In this document: positions 40,021 to 52,700 of the stretch, in pieces | Layout: every line of letters begins with the position of its first letter | How positions within the stretch are numbered: the first letter of the stretch is position 1 | NCBI RefSeq assembly: GCF_000003815.2 | Contig: NC_049983.1 | Span: forward strand, 20,366,553-20,430,552 | Reading direction: 5' to 3' | Source: Branchiostoma floridae | Taxonomy: Eukaryota; Chordata; Leptocardii; Amphioxiformes; Branchiostomatidae | Length of the DNA stretch: 64,000 nt | The notes under the pieces: generated by a model | The model's input: only the letters and a program-made list of their open reading frames with translations | Database searches by the model: none | Told to the model about the DNA's origin: nothing | Position numbers and translations under genes: made by a program

Positions 40021-41540
40021 GTGTTTGTTTGTTTGTTTGTTTGTTTGTTTGTTTTGGTTGGTGTGTGTCCGTAGTTCTTTTTTCTTTATTCAAAAAACAC
40101 ATAAAAACGACAGAGTGGCGCTGCACTCAAGTTTAACAACTTATTTTAACAGCGCCACAAAAACAAAATACAAATGAATATTAATTAACTTAGGTAAATT
40201 AGTCAACATATCAGTGCGCCATGTCCCCCCACCCCAAGACATACATTAGTACCAATTTGCCAATTAAGTACAATGAAAAAGAAAATCTACAAAAGTAGAG
40301 TTGGGACTTCTATATCTACTTGACTGATATAGTCATGTAGAGCTAGAAGCGCTTAGTATCCTCAATGTAAGTTTGCGTGAGTTGCATCACTTTGAAATTG
40401 TAAACAGACCGTAGCAACGGGGAACCTCTGAGAATAGAATGTAATTTGGCATTGTCTGACATGTTATTAAGGTTAACTCGATGACCATGTAAATCTGCAA
40501 GAATGCCGAAAAATTCCGATCTCTGATGAATATATAATGGACAATGAAGCATTAAGTGTAAGACAGATTCGCAAAGACACCCGCATCTACAGGAGGCACT
40601 GGGAGACAGTCCTCGGATGAACAGGCTTTGATTGAGAGCACAGGTGCCGATTCGAAGTCGGACAAGAAGGGCGCAGGTGTAACGAGGGCCACAATCGTAG
40701 CCGGTGAGGAGGACGTATGGGACGTACTAATTTAATTAGGTATTTCCGAAATAGCGAGTAACGTAAGGAACGAACAACAAGGTCCAAATCGTTCCAGAGA
40801 TTCAAACAGTGAGGAACAAACGATTCGCCAAATCTATTAGTAGATTGTATCGAAAGTCGAAAATTGGTCCTATTTGTTAAGTTGTACGAAGTAGTTTGGG
40901 AAATTTCGGGGGGAAACAAGTCTATAAGGTATCTCCGTGTTTGGCCGTTAACTATTTTGTAGAATAAAGATAAACGATGAATATGGCGTCTACTAGAGAG
41001 AGACTCCCATCCTAGCTCTTGGCAAACAGATATATAAGATGAGCCTTTGACTGCTCCTGATACAATAAGAGAACATACATATTTAATTCGTTCAATAAGA
41101 TTGGAGTCATCGACAGTACAACCATGCCAAACAACATCTGCATGTTCGAGACAAGGGCGAATAAATGATTTCTAAAACTTTACGAGTTAATTTGAATTTT
41201 AGACCACGAAATACATTAACTTGTTTAGAAATTTTAGCGAGCATCGTAATGATGTGGCTGTGCCAAGACAAGTTAGAAGTCAAAATAACTCCAATATGTT
41301 TATGGAATAAAACTCGTTTAATTTCAGACGTTCCAAGATAGAGAGGGGGTGGTTGGGGATCTTTTAGCCGAAAATACCATTTCTTCAGTTTTTGATGGAT
41401 TTACTTCCATCAACTATTTATGAGATCAGGACAAAATTGTAGATAAATCAGAATTGAGCCGATATGCAGATGCAGTTGGGTCTTTAACAGAGAGCAAACA
41501 GAGAACTATCATCCGCGAATAAAAAAGGTAAAGAATTTAA
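40021..41540 (-). mobile_element. Jockey/CR1-like LINE remnant with FADD motif
   Basis: The minus strand holds the 3' half of a reverse transcriptase ORF, broken by at least one frameshift near 41170. In order: LPFLFADDSSLFA with the catalytic FADD at 41496-41519; INPSKTEEMVFSAK; HKHIGVILTSNLSWHSHI; then after the frameshift ELGWESLSSRRHIHRLSLFY, KIVNGQTRRYLIDLFPPE and NRFGESFVPHCLNLWNDL. A final Cys/His cluster reads CRCGCLCESVLHLMLHCPLY. These blocks follow the usual order of a jockey/CR1-clade protein. The 3' end carries (AAAC)n on the minus strand (GTTT repeats at 40021-40056), a likely tail. The endonuclease and upstream RT motifs are missing, so it is a dead 5'-truncated copy. Confidence 0.85.
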
Positions 41541-43539
41541 GTTATTGAGCCGGAGTTATTTGAATGAGCGGGAACATGACCGCAATGATCAGACTTGTAG
41601 GAGTGGCAGGAACGGAACTACAGTTCAGAGGTAAGAACTAGTCATTAATCAGACATGATAGTCCAGGTAATGGCGTCAATAGTAGAGGCTGCTAATTCAC
41701 GAGGAGGTATTGTTTTTGGTCTGTTTGTATTTTCGCAGTTACAAATTTTCCTTATGCTACACACGTTCATTGTAGAGTGCAAGGAAGTGATCTATGTACA
41801 CATGTGATGTTAATACAAAGTTTATTCATATAATTAATGAACTACGCTGCATAGAATGACATTAGAGAAACTCAGAAATGTAACATGGAGGGCTGAGATC
41901 TTCGACCTCTTGTTGAAATACTGGGGTAAAGGTTTCATACAAGAATGCGATGAAGAAAACTACGTTAAGTACCTGACGAATTACCCATAACTTCAATCGC
42001 AAAGGATATGTAAGATACTCTCTTGCAGCTTCGATCTTCAATATGGGTTCGGGGAGCACTTGGCTTTACATATCATAAACAGGAAATGGCGTTAAACGAC
42101 GTGCAGTAAATGCGTGGCTTAAGAGGCTCTTCAGCACCGAGGACAGTAACTACAGGATGAAACTAGGCATGACTCCTTTTCACGTTCGCCTGATGTCCCT
42201 CCAGTCTTCACCAATCAATCTTATATCCAGAACGGCCTGTGCGTGATACACCTTCCTCCTTAACGGTCGTTTCTTGTTGGCGCCAGCTTTATGACAGGAT
42301 TTTATGGATTACTGACAGTTCAAACGGGGACACAACACCGCAGTATGTCAACTGAATCATATGTTGCCGTGGTCTCCTGAGTAGCCGGCTCTTTGTGATG
42401 ACCAGTGGATCTGAGTATTAGTTAATCAATATATCTAAATAAAACATACTAAACAGACAATATATAGCTTGGAAGCTTGAGTTATGTTCGCCAGTCTATC
42501 TAAAGCAATGCTGAGCTATGATCCCTAACACAAAAATTTGACTTACGCCAATTCCTAACAACCATCCATAGGCAAAGTAACTTTCTGCAACACATAATCT
42601 ATTGCTCACAGTCACGTCCTTGCTAAGATCTGTTAATAACGTCTAAGATTTGTCACGTAGTCACGTCTTGAATCGTCTCACATTTTTCCTTGTTAGTCCT
42701 TTAACAATTTCACTACCATCATGCAGCCTAAGGTGGGAAACTTTTGATTCCAATATGTCAAGGGTATCAACGCCCCTGACCCGGCTCAGTCTAGATTCCT
42801 CCGAGTCCCGCAGGGGGAGTAAGTTATTGATTTTTCTACCTGAGATCGATGGTAAACCAACCAGAGCATCGTTTATCAGAGCTTTTAAGAGTTTGGTCTT
42901 TTCTCAGGAGTCTTGCTCTTACGTTTGGTACGTTTTGTGACGTCTGCAACAGAAACGGTCGGTGAGTTTTCTTTGTGGTGTGAGTGCAGGTTGTAATATC
43001 TAAATTTATATCACCAGCTACGACGCTACGTACCGACACAGATGAACTCATCAATGCAAATGAGGAGATAGGTTTTATGTCCAGATGTTGTCCTGCCACA
43101 GTAATAATGGATAAATTGCCACAACAACAATGCAATACATGGTAAAGTAATTACGTGGCAATCGGAAATGTTTTCACACAAAAACGTTGCCAAGTTTGAT
43201 GACAGTGTACATTGAAAAAAACAGTAGAACTACTGCCATTTTTTTTTATATATGCAGGCATCGCAGGCCCATAATCACCCCCACGACATGAGACAAGCTC
43301 GCCTCTGTAGCGGCTTACATAACGGCATCATCATCTGACCTTTCTCTTTCTCTTCTGAGAAATTGAGATGAAACCGATCTGTCTGCAGCAATACTATGAT
43401 GACGCCCGAGTGAGTCGTATAAACCATTATCAGAAATGACAGATTGCTCTTTGAATGTCAGAGGGACCTCAGAAAATTCATGAGTCAGACATGTGTAGAA
43501 ACAGGTAGTCTCCTTCACAGACTACGGGACCGTGGCCAT
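41541..43539. other. Spacer; one unexplained minus-strand frame
   Basis: No gene is supported. On the minus strand 42661-42903 is open for 80 codons and reads like protein (for example ALINDALVGLPSISGRKINN and DTLDILESKVSHLRLHDGSE). It has no ATG at its start and no clear acceptor. It could be a decayed element or a chance frame. Confidence 0.3.
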
Positions 43540-43672
43540 GTTTATTTTTTGAGGGAGCCCTGATTCGCGATTGAACATAGGCCAATAATCTCTGCCTATA
43601 AACCCCCTCTCTCGGCATAGAGAACACTAGCAAATGTTGAAAATCGCGAATCAGCGCTCCAAAAAAATAAAC
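43540..43672. mobile_element. 133-bp MITE-like inverted-repeat element
   Basis: The left arm at 43540-43572 (GTTTATTTTTTGAGGGAGCC, then CTGATTCGCGATT) and the right arm at 43642-43672 are imperfect inverted repeats of about 31-33 bases, with about 70 bases between. This is the form of a short non-autonomous DNA transposon. A target-site duplication is not obvious, so the superfamily is open. Confidence 0.6.
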
Positions 43673-44278
43673 GCTTCCTGACGTCTGCGAAGGAGGCTAT
43701 GTGCGGCCAGGCGGCAGTCCACTGCGTTTCGATTTAGGATCTGGTGCGTCGGTTTCTCCTCTCAGTTGCACAGCCGTGTACTTTTACCATAACACGATAG
43801 AGGGCGATCTTGGCTGGTCTATGCTTCGTGAATGTTGCAGACAGTCGCATTGCACTGTAACCCTTGCATTGCAGACCACTATCGGACTAAGAAAATAAAG
43901 CAACATTGTCATTCTACATTATAGCAAACATTATAGGTTATTTATTGTAACGTTATGTGTCGAACATTCAACATTGTCTAATTCATATACTAGATCATAA
44001 ACGTATACATTAAGCCATGTAGGACTTAGGTTACAGCCATGTCCATGTCCTGCCCCTCATACAATAAGTCACCAAGTACGGTGTAAGGTCGGATGAGGTT
44101 TTGACCCTAGTGTTAGGCTTCTCGAAAATATTTTCATTACGTTGTAGACGTTCCCCATATTTCCGAGCTAAATAGATTGTAGCAGAGCCCCTCAAACCGA
44201 CCCAAAGACCATTTTACAATGTATAAACTTCATACCGTTTCTTCAGGTCTTGATAATGATATGTATATATGTATATAT

Positions 44279-44935
44279 CGGCGATTCTACTAGTATAGAT
44301 TGCGATCGGGATATCTCCTAGGAGAAACGCCGATCCAAACTCAAACGATGCTAAGATATAGGAAACAGATTGCGATCGGGATCTGTCCTAGGACAATCGG
44401 CGATTCTACTAGTACAGATTGCGATCGGGATCTCTCCTAGGAGAAACTCCGATCCAAACTCAAATGATGCATGAAACAGCAATAATTTTTTTGATAAACA
44501 ATGATTTTATTTAGTATTAACGTTAATGCAAACCTACTAACTCATTACCAACTACACTTAAGCCTACTTGTGTCATTTCTACAATGTTAACTTCACCAAA
44601 AACTACCACACTAGAGTCACTTCTGCNNNNNNNNNNNNNNNNNNNNNNNNNNNNNNNNNNNNNNNNNNNNNNNNNNNNNNNNNNNNNNNNNNNNNNNNNN
44701 NNNNNNNNNNNNNNNNNNNNNNNNNNNNNNNNNNNNNNNNNNNNNNNNNNNNNNNNNNNNNNNNNNNNNNNNNNNNNNNNNNNNNNNNNNNNNNNNNNNN
44801 NNNNNNNNNNNNNNNNNNNGTCTAGTGATCGTCGATTCTTCTAGTACAGATTGCAATTGGGATCTCTCCTAGGAGAAACTTCGATCGCGATCTCTCCTAG
44901 GACAATCGGCGATTCTACTGGATCGTGATCTCTAC
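44279..44935. repeat. Palindrome-rich tandem repeat around an assembly gap
   Basis: A module of about 120 bp recurs at 44282 and 44401: CGATTCTACTAGTA, then CAGATTGCGATCGGGATCT, then CCTAGGA and a CGATCC end. It returns beyond the gap at 44832. It contains the perfect 12-bp palindrome TCTCCTAGGAGA at 44314-44325, 44433-44444 and 44865-44876, and GTCCTAGGAC at 44385-44394. The 193-N gap (44627-44819) inside the repeat suggests that copies were not resolved. Confidence 0.7.
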
Positions 44936-45182
44936 TGTGACATATTTAATCAGGGGAAAGGACATCAGACGCTAAACTTTTACAGACCTGCAGAAAATTC
45001 CATGGAATATGCGATTATTTACACACATATGAAAATAAATATCCAAGCTTACATTTATTTTCTTTTAGAACATGAGCAGATATTTAGACTGTAGATGATT
45101 CATTTATTCTTTGTGCTGCTAGGCGGCGCTTTTGTACTGCCAAAAAATCTATCTATATTACCCACAAAACACCGCTCGTCGT

Positions 45183-45212
45183 CCTCTTCTCTGGACGCCA
45201 TATTTGTTAGAG
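45183..45212 (+). promoter_or_regulatory. Likely first non-coding exon of RPL29 with 5'-TOP tract
   Basis: CCTCTTCTCTGGACGCCAT followed by ATTTGTTAGAG and a donor (GTACGT at 45213) has the form of a ribosomal-protein first exon. It starts with a pyrimidine tract (TOP motif, which puts translation under mTOR control in animals) and contains a GCCAT element. The matching acceptor would be TGACATTAG at 46726, which gives a 5' untranslated intron of about 1.5 kb that carries the MITE at 45997. The start site is a prediction. Confidence 0.5.
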
Positions 45213-45996
45213 GTACGTGAACACATCATACCCACAGAATCCAAAATAATCTGACCTAATAGAAGACCATCAGAGCTCTTTTAACATTACACGGAATAAC
45301 GTACATATTTTGCACACCCACCTTAGTTTTTTGTTGGTATATTATGCTTAAAGCTCTCAAAATTGTCGTGGAAAGAGTGTGTTTACCATCAGTCATATGT
45401 CCCCTCATTCATAAGTTTCTCTCTCTTGCTCTCCGTTGTTGCAAATCTTTGGAAATATTCAGATAGGTCAGAGACGAGTTTTCTTATTTACTAAGGCCAA
45501 AGCCGCAGTTTGAAAGTTGTGCTTTCGTCATGTAGTCAGTGACGTGTGTCAAAATAAAAGTTTGAAGAAGCCAAAAAAATTATGGAACTGTGCATTGCCC
45601 CCCACCCCACCCCAGCATTGCTATTTTGTGTGTTTTTCCCAAAATGCTGACAAGATTCTGTAACAGTAATATTTGTATTAAGTATTAAAGAGGTGTAGGA
45701 CATTATTAGTATGCAACATAACTGATCCCAAGATAACGTTACATACATTTCGTATATTAAGGCAATTTTGAGAGGGTCTAAATGGCAACTTTTTTTTTTC
45801 AACAGAAGTATGAGAGTTGATGTTATGAACTTATGTCAACAAAATTTTGCAATAACTATAGGTATAGGGTAGGCTACCTCCAGACCTAATGTTAATCGCT
45901 AATTTAATAATGGCTTCACCTGCCATGTAACATTATGTGTCACAAAAAATTATATCATAGCGTCTACCTTTACTCAGTGATGGAAAAATCACATTA

Positions 45997-46525
45997 CAGT
46001 CAAACCTGCCCAAGACGACCACCCGGGGGACCGAGAAAAATCGGTCGATTTGGACAGGTGGTCGCTGAGAAGAGTATCGACTCAAAACATGCCCGATGTA
46101 AAGTATAAATGGTTTCCGTTGTGTTTAATGGCAAATAGCGAGCACACTGCACGCACACAAAGAAGCGAGGTATTAACTGTCAAATACAACACGCACACTG
46201 TAAATTGTAAATTCAAAATTATTCTGTAAATTCAAAAATATTATTCTAAACATAACTTCGTAATGGCAGTCAAAATACGACGCAAAATGGCCGATTTCGA
46301 CACAAAATCGCGCTAGATATCATAAAAAATCGATGAAAACCTCAATTTTGAAAATGATGCGGTCGTTATGGGTCCTAATTTGGGCCGGTCGCGTTGGCCA
46401 GGTGGTCGTTGAGAAAAGGTCGCTTAATGCTTACGTCCATGGGAAAAAAATCGGGACCGAAAAAATGCGGTCGAAATGGCCAGGTGGTCGCTGAGAAGAG
46501 GTGGTCGCTCGGGCAGGTTTGACTG
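45997..46525. mobile_element. Tigger/pogo-type MITE
   Basis: The ends are inverted repeats: CAGTCAAACCTGCCCAAG on the left and, read inward from the right, CAGTCAAACCTGCCCGAG. They are flanked by TA on both sides (45995-45996 and 46526-46527), as expected for Tc1/mariner-superfamily insertion. The termini resemble pogo/Tigger elements. Inside are further GGTCG and GACCACC-type repeats (GGTGGTCGCTGAGAAGAG near both ends). No transposase is encoded. It lies in the predicted first intron of RPL29. Confidence 0.8.
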
Positions 46526-46757
46526 TATTTTTGTTGTGAGATATGACAATGATCTTAACTAGTACCGTACGCCCATGCCCAATGTGGGCTAAGTACAGAA
46601 TACCAACTTATGTCTGATAACTCTGATTATGCAAATAACATAACATATGCAATGTAGCTCATAATGAAAGTACAAAATATTAAGAATTGATACTTACCTC
46701 CTTTCACATTTCTTTGCTGACATTAGCGTGTACGAGATCCCTACGAGGTGGATCGAG

Positions 46758-49700
46758 ATGGCGAAGTCCAAGAACCACACCAACCATAACCAGAGTGAGT
46801 ACCACAGACTAGACATGGGGTAGAGTCATGCAAATATATTACATGGATGTCAGCACTACTCAACGTAAGATGCTTGTAGAGTTTTAGACTTACAGTTACA
46901 TAAGACTCCCACGCTGCAGTTAACTTAAGTACTTGGTCAGTTGCGAGAAGTCGCTTGAAAGAAAGTTGAATGCTAAAAGCAAGCACTCATCCTGACCTAT
47001 AAAGCAAAAGTGTACATTTATTTGTTGCATCACAAGAATCGTGATGAAAATAAGAATGATTTGTCCAAGGTAAATTTGTGTGTGAGGCCCAGAACTTATT
47101 GATCTCCCTACTCGTATTGCCTAAATGTCTCATGTTATGGACATGAGAAAGATTGGTGCTGAAATTGTGCCTTAGTACATGTAATTATACAGTGATGTAG
47201 GAATTAAACTGGGAATAAAGATGGGTTTGAAGGATACAATCTGCATGTTGACAACTAATTTTCCGTTCTTGTCTCAGAAACTTGAAAGGAATCTAGATGT
47301 TGTGTTTGAATAGTGTTTGGAGAAAGTTACACATTGATTATACTTTATAGGAAGATAACCTCCTTGCAGTGCACATGATGATAAATTTATGGTGCAAGCT
47401 TACACCACGTTCATTACATTACAGACAAGAAGGCCCACAGAAATGGTATCAAGAAACCACGCCGCAACCGCTACGAGTCTCTGAAGGGGGTAAGTTTTGT
47501 CAGGTGTACAAATATTTCTTTCAGTTGGTCATTTAGTGCAGTATAATCTTTCATACATTGTCCACTCACTAGCACCTCCTATCAGAATAAACCAAAACTG
47601 CATCTCTCTTCCTTATTCCACCCATGCTTGAAAGCATCCTATTAGAATTGCAAACTTGAATAGCATGAATGAGTCTAACTTTACTCTTCCCATTTGTGCA
47701 TTTAGGTAGTTTGCTGCTTTTCCATGTAGTTAATGGAAAGGCGCACTCGCACAGCAATAAACCTACCTGTCCCTTGTTGCTATCCTCAGTGGAGACTTTC
47801 ACCCTCCCACAGGTTTTCCTTTGTAGTAATGTTTTAATTAGGCGTGGGCTTGCCAAGAAATTTTGATGTCAGCAAAGGTAATCCCTAGGAGATGTAAGAA
47901 ACTTCTGACTGTGGGAGATTTGATTGCTGGCTGCATTAAGACAAAATGTCAGCAGGTTCACAGTAAATTGGATATGTAAAATCATTTTCTGAAACCCCTT
48001 AGCTATATGATTGATGTCTAAAAGAAATAAGATTTCAAAGAAGTCTTTTGACGTATCCTTTATCAAACTACAGGACATTGCCCCTATGGATTTATATGTT
48101 GTGCTGTTGTAGTTTTCTTCCACTAGATGTTAATGAAAAGTCATGTTAGAGTTCATTCTTGCTCATTTGAGAATGCTGTATGTATGTCATAATATAGAAT
48201 CTAAAGTGGAAAAGAAGAAAATACGAAATTAAGGAGTCCAAGACTTTTGATGTCTTAAAAATTAAAGTAGATGTTGAATCTCAAGAACAAAGGGGAAATA
48301 GCTTTGGTAAGGTGCTGGTAGGAAACCATTTTAGGGTAATATTTTTTAACTTAACTGTTTGAAACCATTTTAGGGTAATACTTTTTAACTTAACTGTTTG
48401 AAACCATTTTAGGGTAATATTTTTTAACTTAACTGTTTGAAACCATTTTAGGGTAATATTTTTTAACTTTATTGTTTGTTTCAGCCACGTAAACACATCA
48501 CTAATAAAAAGCAACCTCCAGATACTTATAACATAAGATACTGTCATATACAGGTCACTTTTTATACTATAGATTTGGGTAATATTGAGATATCTCCTAT
48601 ATGTCATCAAAATACAGGTAAAAATATAAGGATAAAAGGTTGAACCTAAGCAATAGAAGTGTAGTTCAACACTGTAATATATAGTAGCATGCATACTGAT
48701 GACATACTGGTCCACATTTAACATTCATAATCATATATTTTGTTATAATCTATGAGTAAAATATGAATGTAAAAAAAATCACTTCAGTTAAGCCATATCA
48801 TACATGTTGAATTCATCTTGGCAACCAATGTTTAATATTCGTGCAAATTTCATAACAGCATTGCTTTACTCCCTGCTATGGCAACTAGACAACATATGTA
48901 TGAATTTTGTCCATGACGCGTGCAGAAAATCGAAATTGATATTTGTTTTGTCACCTGGAGGCAAGACAATATGCATTCATTAATGAGCCTGGCAGCGATG
49001 ACGCAAACAGAAGAAATGATACGTCAGACTGTCTTTTGAAGGTTGTGTTAGATGTATAGATCTATACCGTGCGGGGGTGCGGAATATGAAACCCTCATAT
49101 TCACTAGGTGGGTGGCTGGTGTATTGATGGTCTGATGTAAGAGACAATCAGTTGCAAGCACAGCTGTTGGTAACGTTCTGAGTTTGAAAAGCAGAGGGTC
49201 TCCAAGCTTCTGTCTGTGATGGGCTCATAAAGCACAACATTGTGTGACACAAGATAGCAGGAAGTTCTTGTTCGATGCTCTGTTCAAATTTGATATTACC
49301 AGGCATTAAGTGTGTCTGTCTTTTAGATGGATGCTATACTGTGTGATTAAAAGTTGACTGGGACAATTCGGGTAGTACATGTAGTCACCCTTGTTAGCAC
49401 TTAAAACAAGACAAAGCAACATTTGGTGTAGTCAACACAATCCCAGATTGGTGTTAACAAACAATATTTTACAACTAGCATGTATTAAATCCAAACAGGT
49501 AAATTGGTGCTGTATCTGTTGAATTTACGAGTGGGTATAAATTTTCAGACAACTTTGGTCTGGTCTCCCAAACTACAAAAATCTCAAATGATTTGATCTT
49601 CATGATGACATGAATGCATATCTGGCTTAGTGAGGACATAACTGCCCATGTGTATGTTTTGTGTCCATCTTATTCAAAGTTCCAACCTGTAGCTTCCTGC

Positions 49701-52700
49701 TTTGCAGTCTTCTCCTTTTTCCTTCATGTTTCTATGCATCATACTGTGACTAAGGTGAAAACTGCAAGGGTTTGGTTCAGACTTCCTCCAAGGGGTGGGT
49801 ACCGGTGTGACAGCGATCTCGCCCCCCCGGGGGGCGAGATCACTAGCGTTTTCGCCCCCCTTTAGCGTTTTCGCCCCCCTTTAGCGTTTTCGCCCCCCTT
49901 TAGCGTTTTCGCCCCCCCCCCCCCAACATTACTAGTATTCCTCGGAGGGGTCTTAAGAGCAGCTGGTTACTACATATTAGGTGCGCTACCTGGTACTATA
50001 CTGCACCTGGGAGTAACATAGTTGGTGTGTTACCTGGTACCTATATGGCACCTTATTACCGTAAGATGTCATACCTTGTTCGGTGCAAACACTACATTGA
50101 AAGGACATTTTTTTTTGCATCTGACATGGCAGAGGTGGCATAGAAAACAATGCTATTGTGAACGTATAAATCAACACCGTCTATGGTACAGAATACGTCA
50201 GCTATATGTTTTCAATTTGTCACAGTATTTTCTTTCTTGTGCAGAAAACATTTCCAAAGCACTAAGAAAAACACAATTGAATAATAGTTTCTCATTATAA
50301 ACACTATCTACGCACAAGTTCATATACCTGTTGCTAAATGCTAAAAAAAACTGGTAAAGTACCAGTCTTAAGAAACACGGGTAAAACACCAGTTCCTAAA
50401 TACTAGAAAAACAGTCATATTGGAGGTGAAGATATCCATAGGGTAGGTGCATATAACGTAACAGTTCGAAATACTAGAAAAACAGTCATATTGAAGGTGA
50501 AGATACCCCTTGGCCAGGTGCATACACCAAAATGTGCATTATTCTAATTAATACCTTATTTGCATAATCAATAAAGACATGACATATTAGTTATTTTGTG
50601 GTCAATTCATAATAGAGACTTCATATTGGAGATATATAGGTTGCTCGAGGACAGGTGAATACAATGAAATATATCTCATGTCGAGACTCAGGTACATGCA
50701 ATAAAGGGAATACAACTACAAGGGACCCAACCCTCCTTGTCTGAAACAAGTTCAATAATAAAATAGTTATTACCATGTAATTACGTTAATATTGATACTA
50801 TGAATGGAGTTATGTATCAAACTCGTGTACTTATATCATTCTGAAACTGCATTGTGTGATTTATACCAATCAACTTCTAAAATATCATGTAAACCCGTTT
50901 TTTTGGGGGGGGGGCGAAATCGCTAAAGGGGGGCGAGGTAGGGGGGCGAGATCACTAACCGGGGAGGGCGAGATCGCTAGTGATTTCGCCCCGGGGGGGC
51001 GAGATCGCTAGTGATTTCGCCCCCGGGGGGGCGAGATCACGGGGGGGGCGAGAACGCTGTCACACCGGTACAAATGATTCAGGTACAGGTCCGGTTCAGG
51101 TCCAGAGGATCCAGGTCCGGGCCTGAACCTGGAGCTAATTGTCTGTGAAAACTGTAAATGGGAGATACTCAAAACAACACTCCATTTCATTACGAAGGAA
51201 TTTGTTTGGTACAGTATCTGACTCTTACTGGCATTTTAAAAAGGTTTGATTGTACTATTTGTAGGAACTTGTGGAAATGACTACAAACTCTGCTCTACTT
51301 CAATCTGTTGGATTTTCTTGGACCGGTAAGCCCCAAAATGGTTGAACCCCTGCTGATATAATCTGTTTATTGTCTAAACCGTCCAAGGTCCAGGCCATTG
51401 GGTTTTTTTTCAGGTCCGTTATTTTTATGAACCAGCCCAACAAGAAAAAAAAATGGTTTTGTGACAGTTTGCTGTACCGGTACCCACACCTAGTTCCTCT
51501 TGTACCATGTGTTGTGTTGGCAGGATTTAAGTACATCGTGACAGAATGTATGTCTAGGTAATTGCTACTTGCACAGTCACACAAATGTGTTGGAATTACA
51601 ACTCTTGGCAAAGATTGCAAGAAAGTTTGCAGTCATTGCTTAATACCCTCTTGTCCCAGCATAATCCTTAACAAAGTCAGCATCTGAGACAAAAAAATAC
51701 TCAAAGCAAAGCAAGCTCAAGTTCTTAGCTCTAGAGCTGAAAAGGAATTACTTCAGAAGAAATGCCAGTAGATACTGTGAGGCTACAACGAATGAACATT
51801 TGGGGTGAATAACATGTCGTCGTCGTCGTATCCATTTTTGATGCAAAGAAAAATTGAGTATTACGTAAGCGCTGACCACTTGCACGTCACTGTTTTACGC
51901 AAGACAACGTAAGCGTTACGTCCACTGCTAATGCAGCAGCCACTTCTCAGAACTTTCGTGGAGAGAAAAAGCCACTTGCGTCAGCAAAAGTGTCCTTGAT
52001 CTGGCCGTGTATGGGCAAAGTCAAGGGTGTTTAGTCACACGAGGCAAATGTCGTGCTGTGTAAGGATCTTTGGAGACATGTCTGCAGTGCTTCAGTCTGA
52101 TTGTTCACCCTGTTAGTGCTGGAGTGTGGTGCTCTCAGGCCTCAAGCCTAGGATGGACTGGAGCCACTTGTGCCAGAAGTAAATGTAGCCTTTCCTCTTG
52201 AGCTGGCCACAGAGTGGCTGGAGGTGGGACGTACGTCACGCCATGTGACCACCTGTGCAAACCGCCGTACTGACTGACGCACGGTGTACTGCCGTGGCTG
52301 GGGTAACCGTCGTACGGACTGACGCACGGTGTACTGCCATGGCTGGGGTAACCGCCGTACTGACTGACGCACGGTGTTCTGCCGTGGCTGGGGTAACCGT
52401 CGTACGGACTGACGCACGGTGTACTGCCATGGCTTGGGTTACTGCCGTACGGACTGACGCACGGTGTTCTGCCTTGGCTGGGGTAACCGCCGTACGGACT
52501 GACGCACGGTGTACTACCGTGGCTGGGGTAACCGCCGTACGGACTGACGCACGGTGTACTGCCGTGGCTTGGGTTACTGCCGTACGGACTGACGCACGGT
52601 GTACTGCCGTGGCTTGGGTTACTGCCGTACGGACTGACGCACGGTGTTCTGCCTTGGCTGGGGTAACCGCCGTACTGACTGACGCACGGTGTACTGCCGT

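Noticed and set aside
47034-47170. Possible C/D-box snoRNA in an RPL29 intron (GTGATGA near 47039, CTGA near 47158)
   Set aside because: The boxes are too far apart and no terminal stem or internal C'/D' pair could be found.
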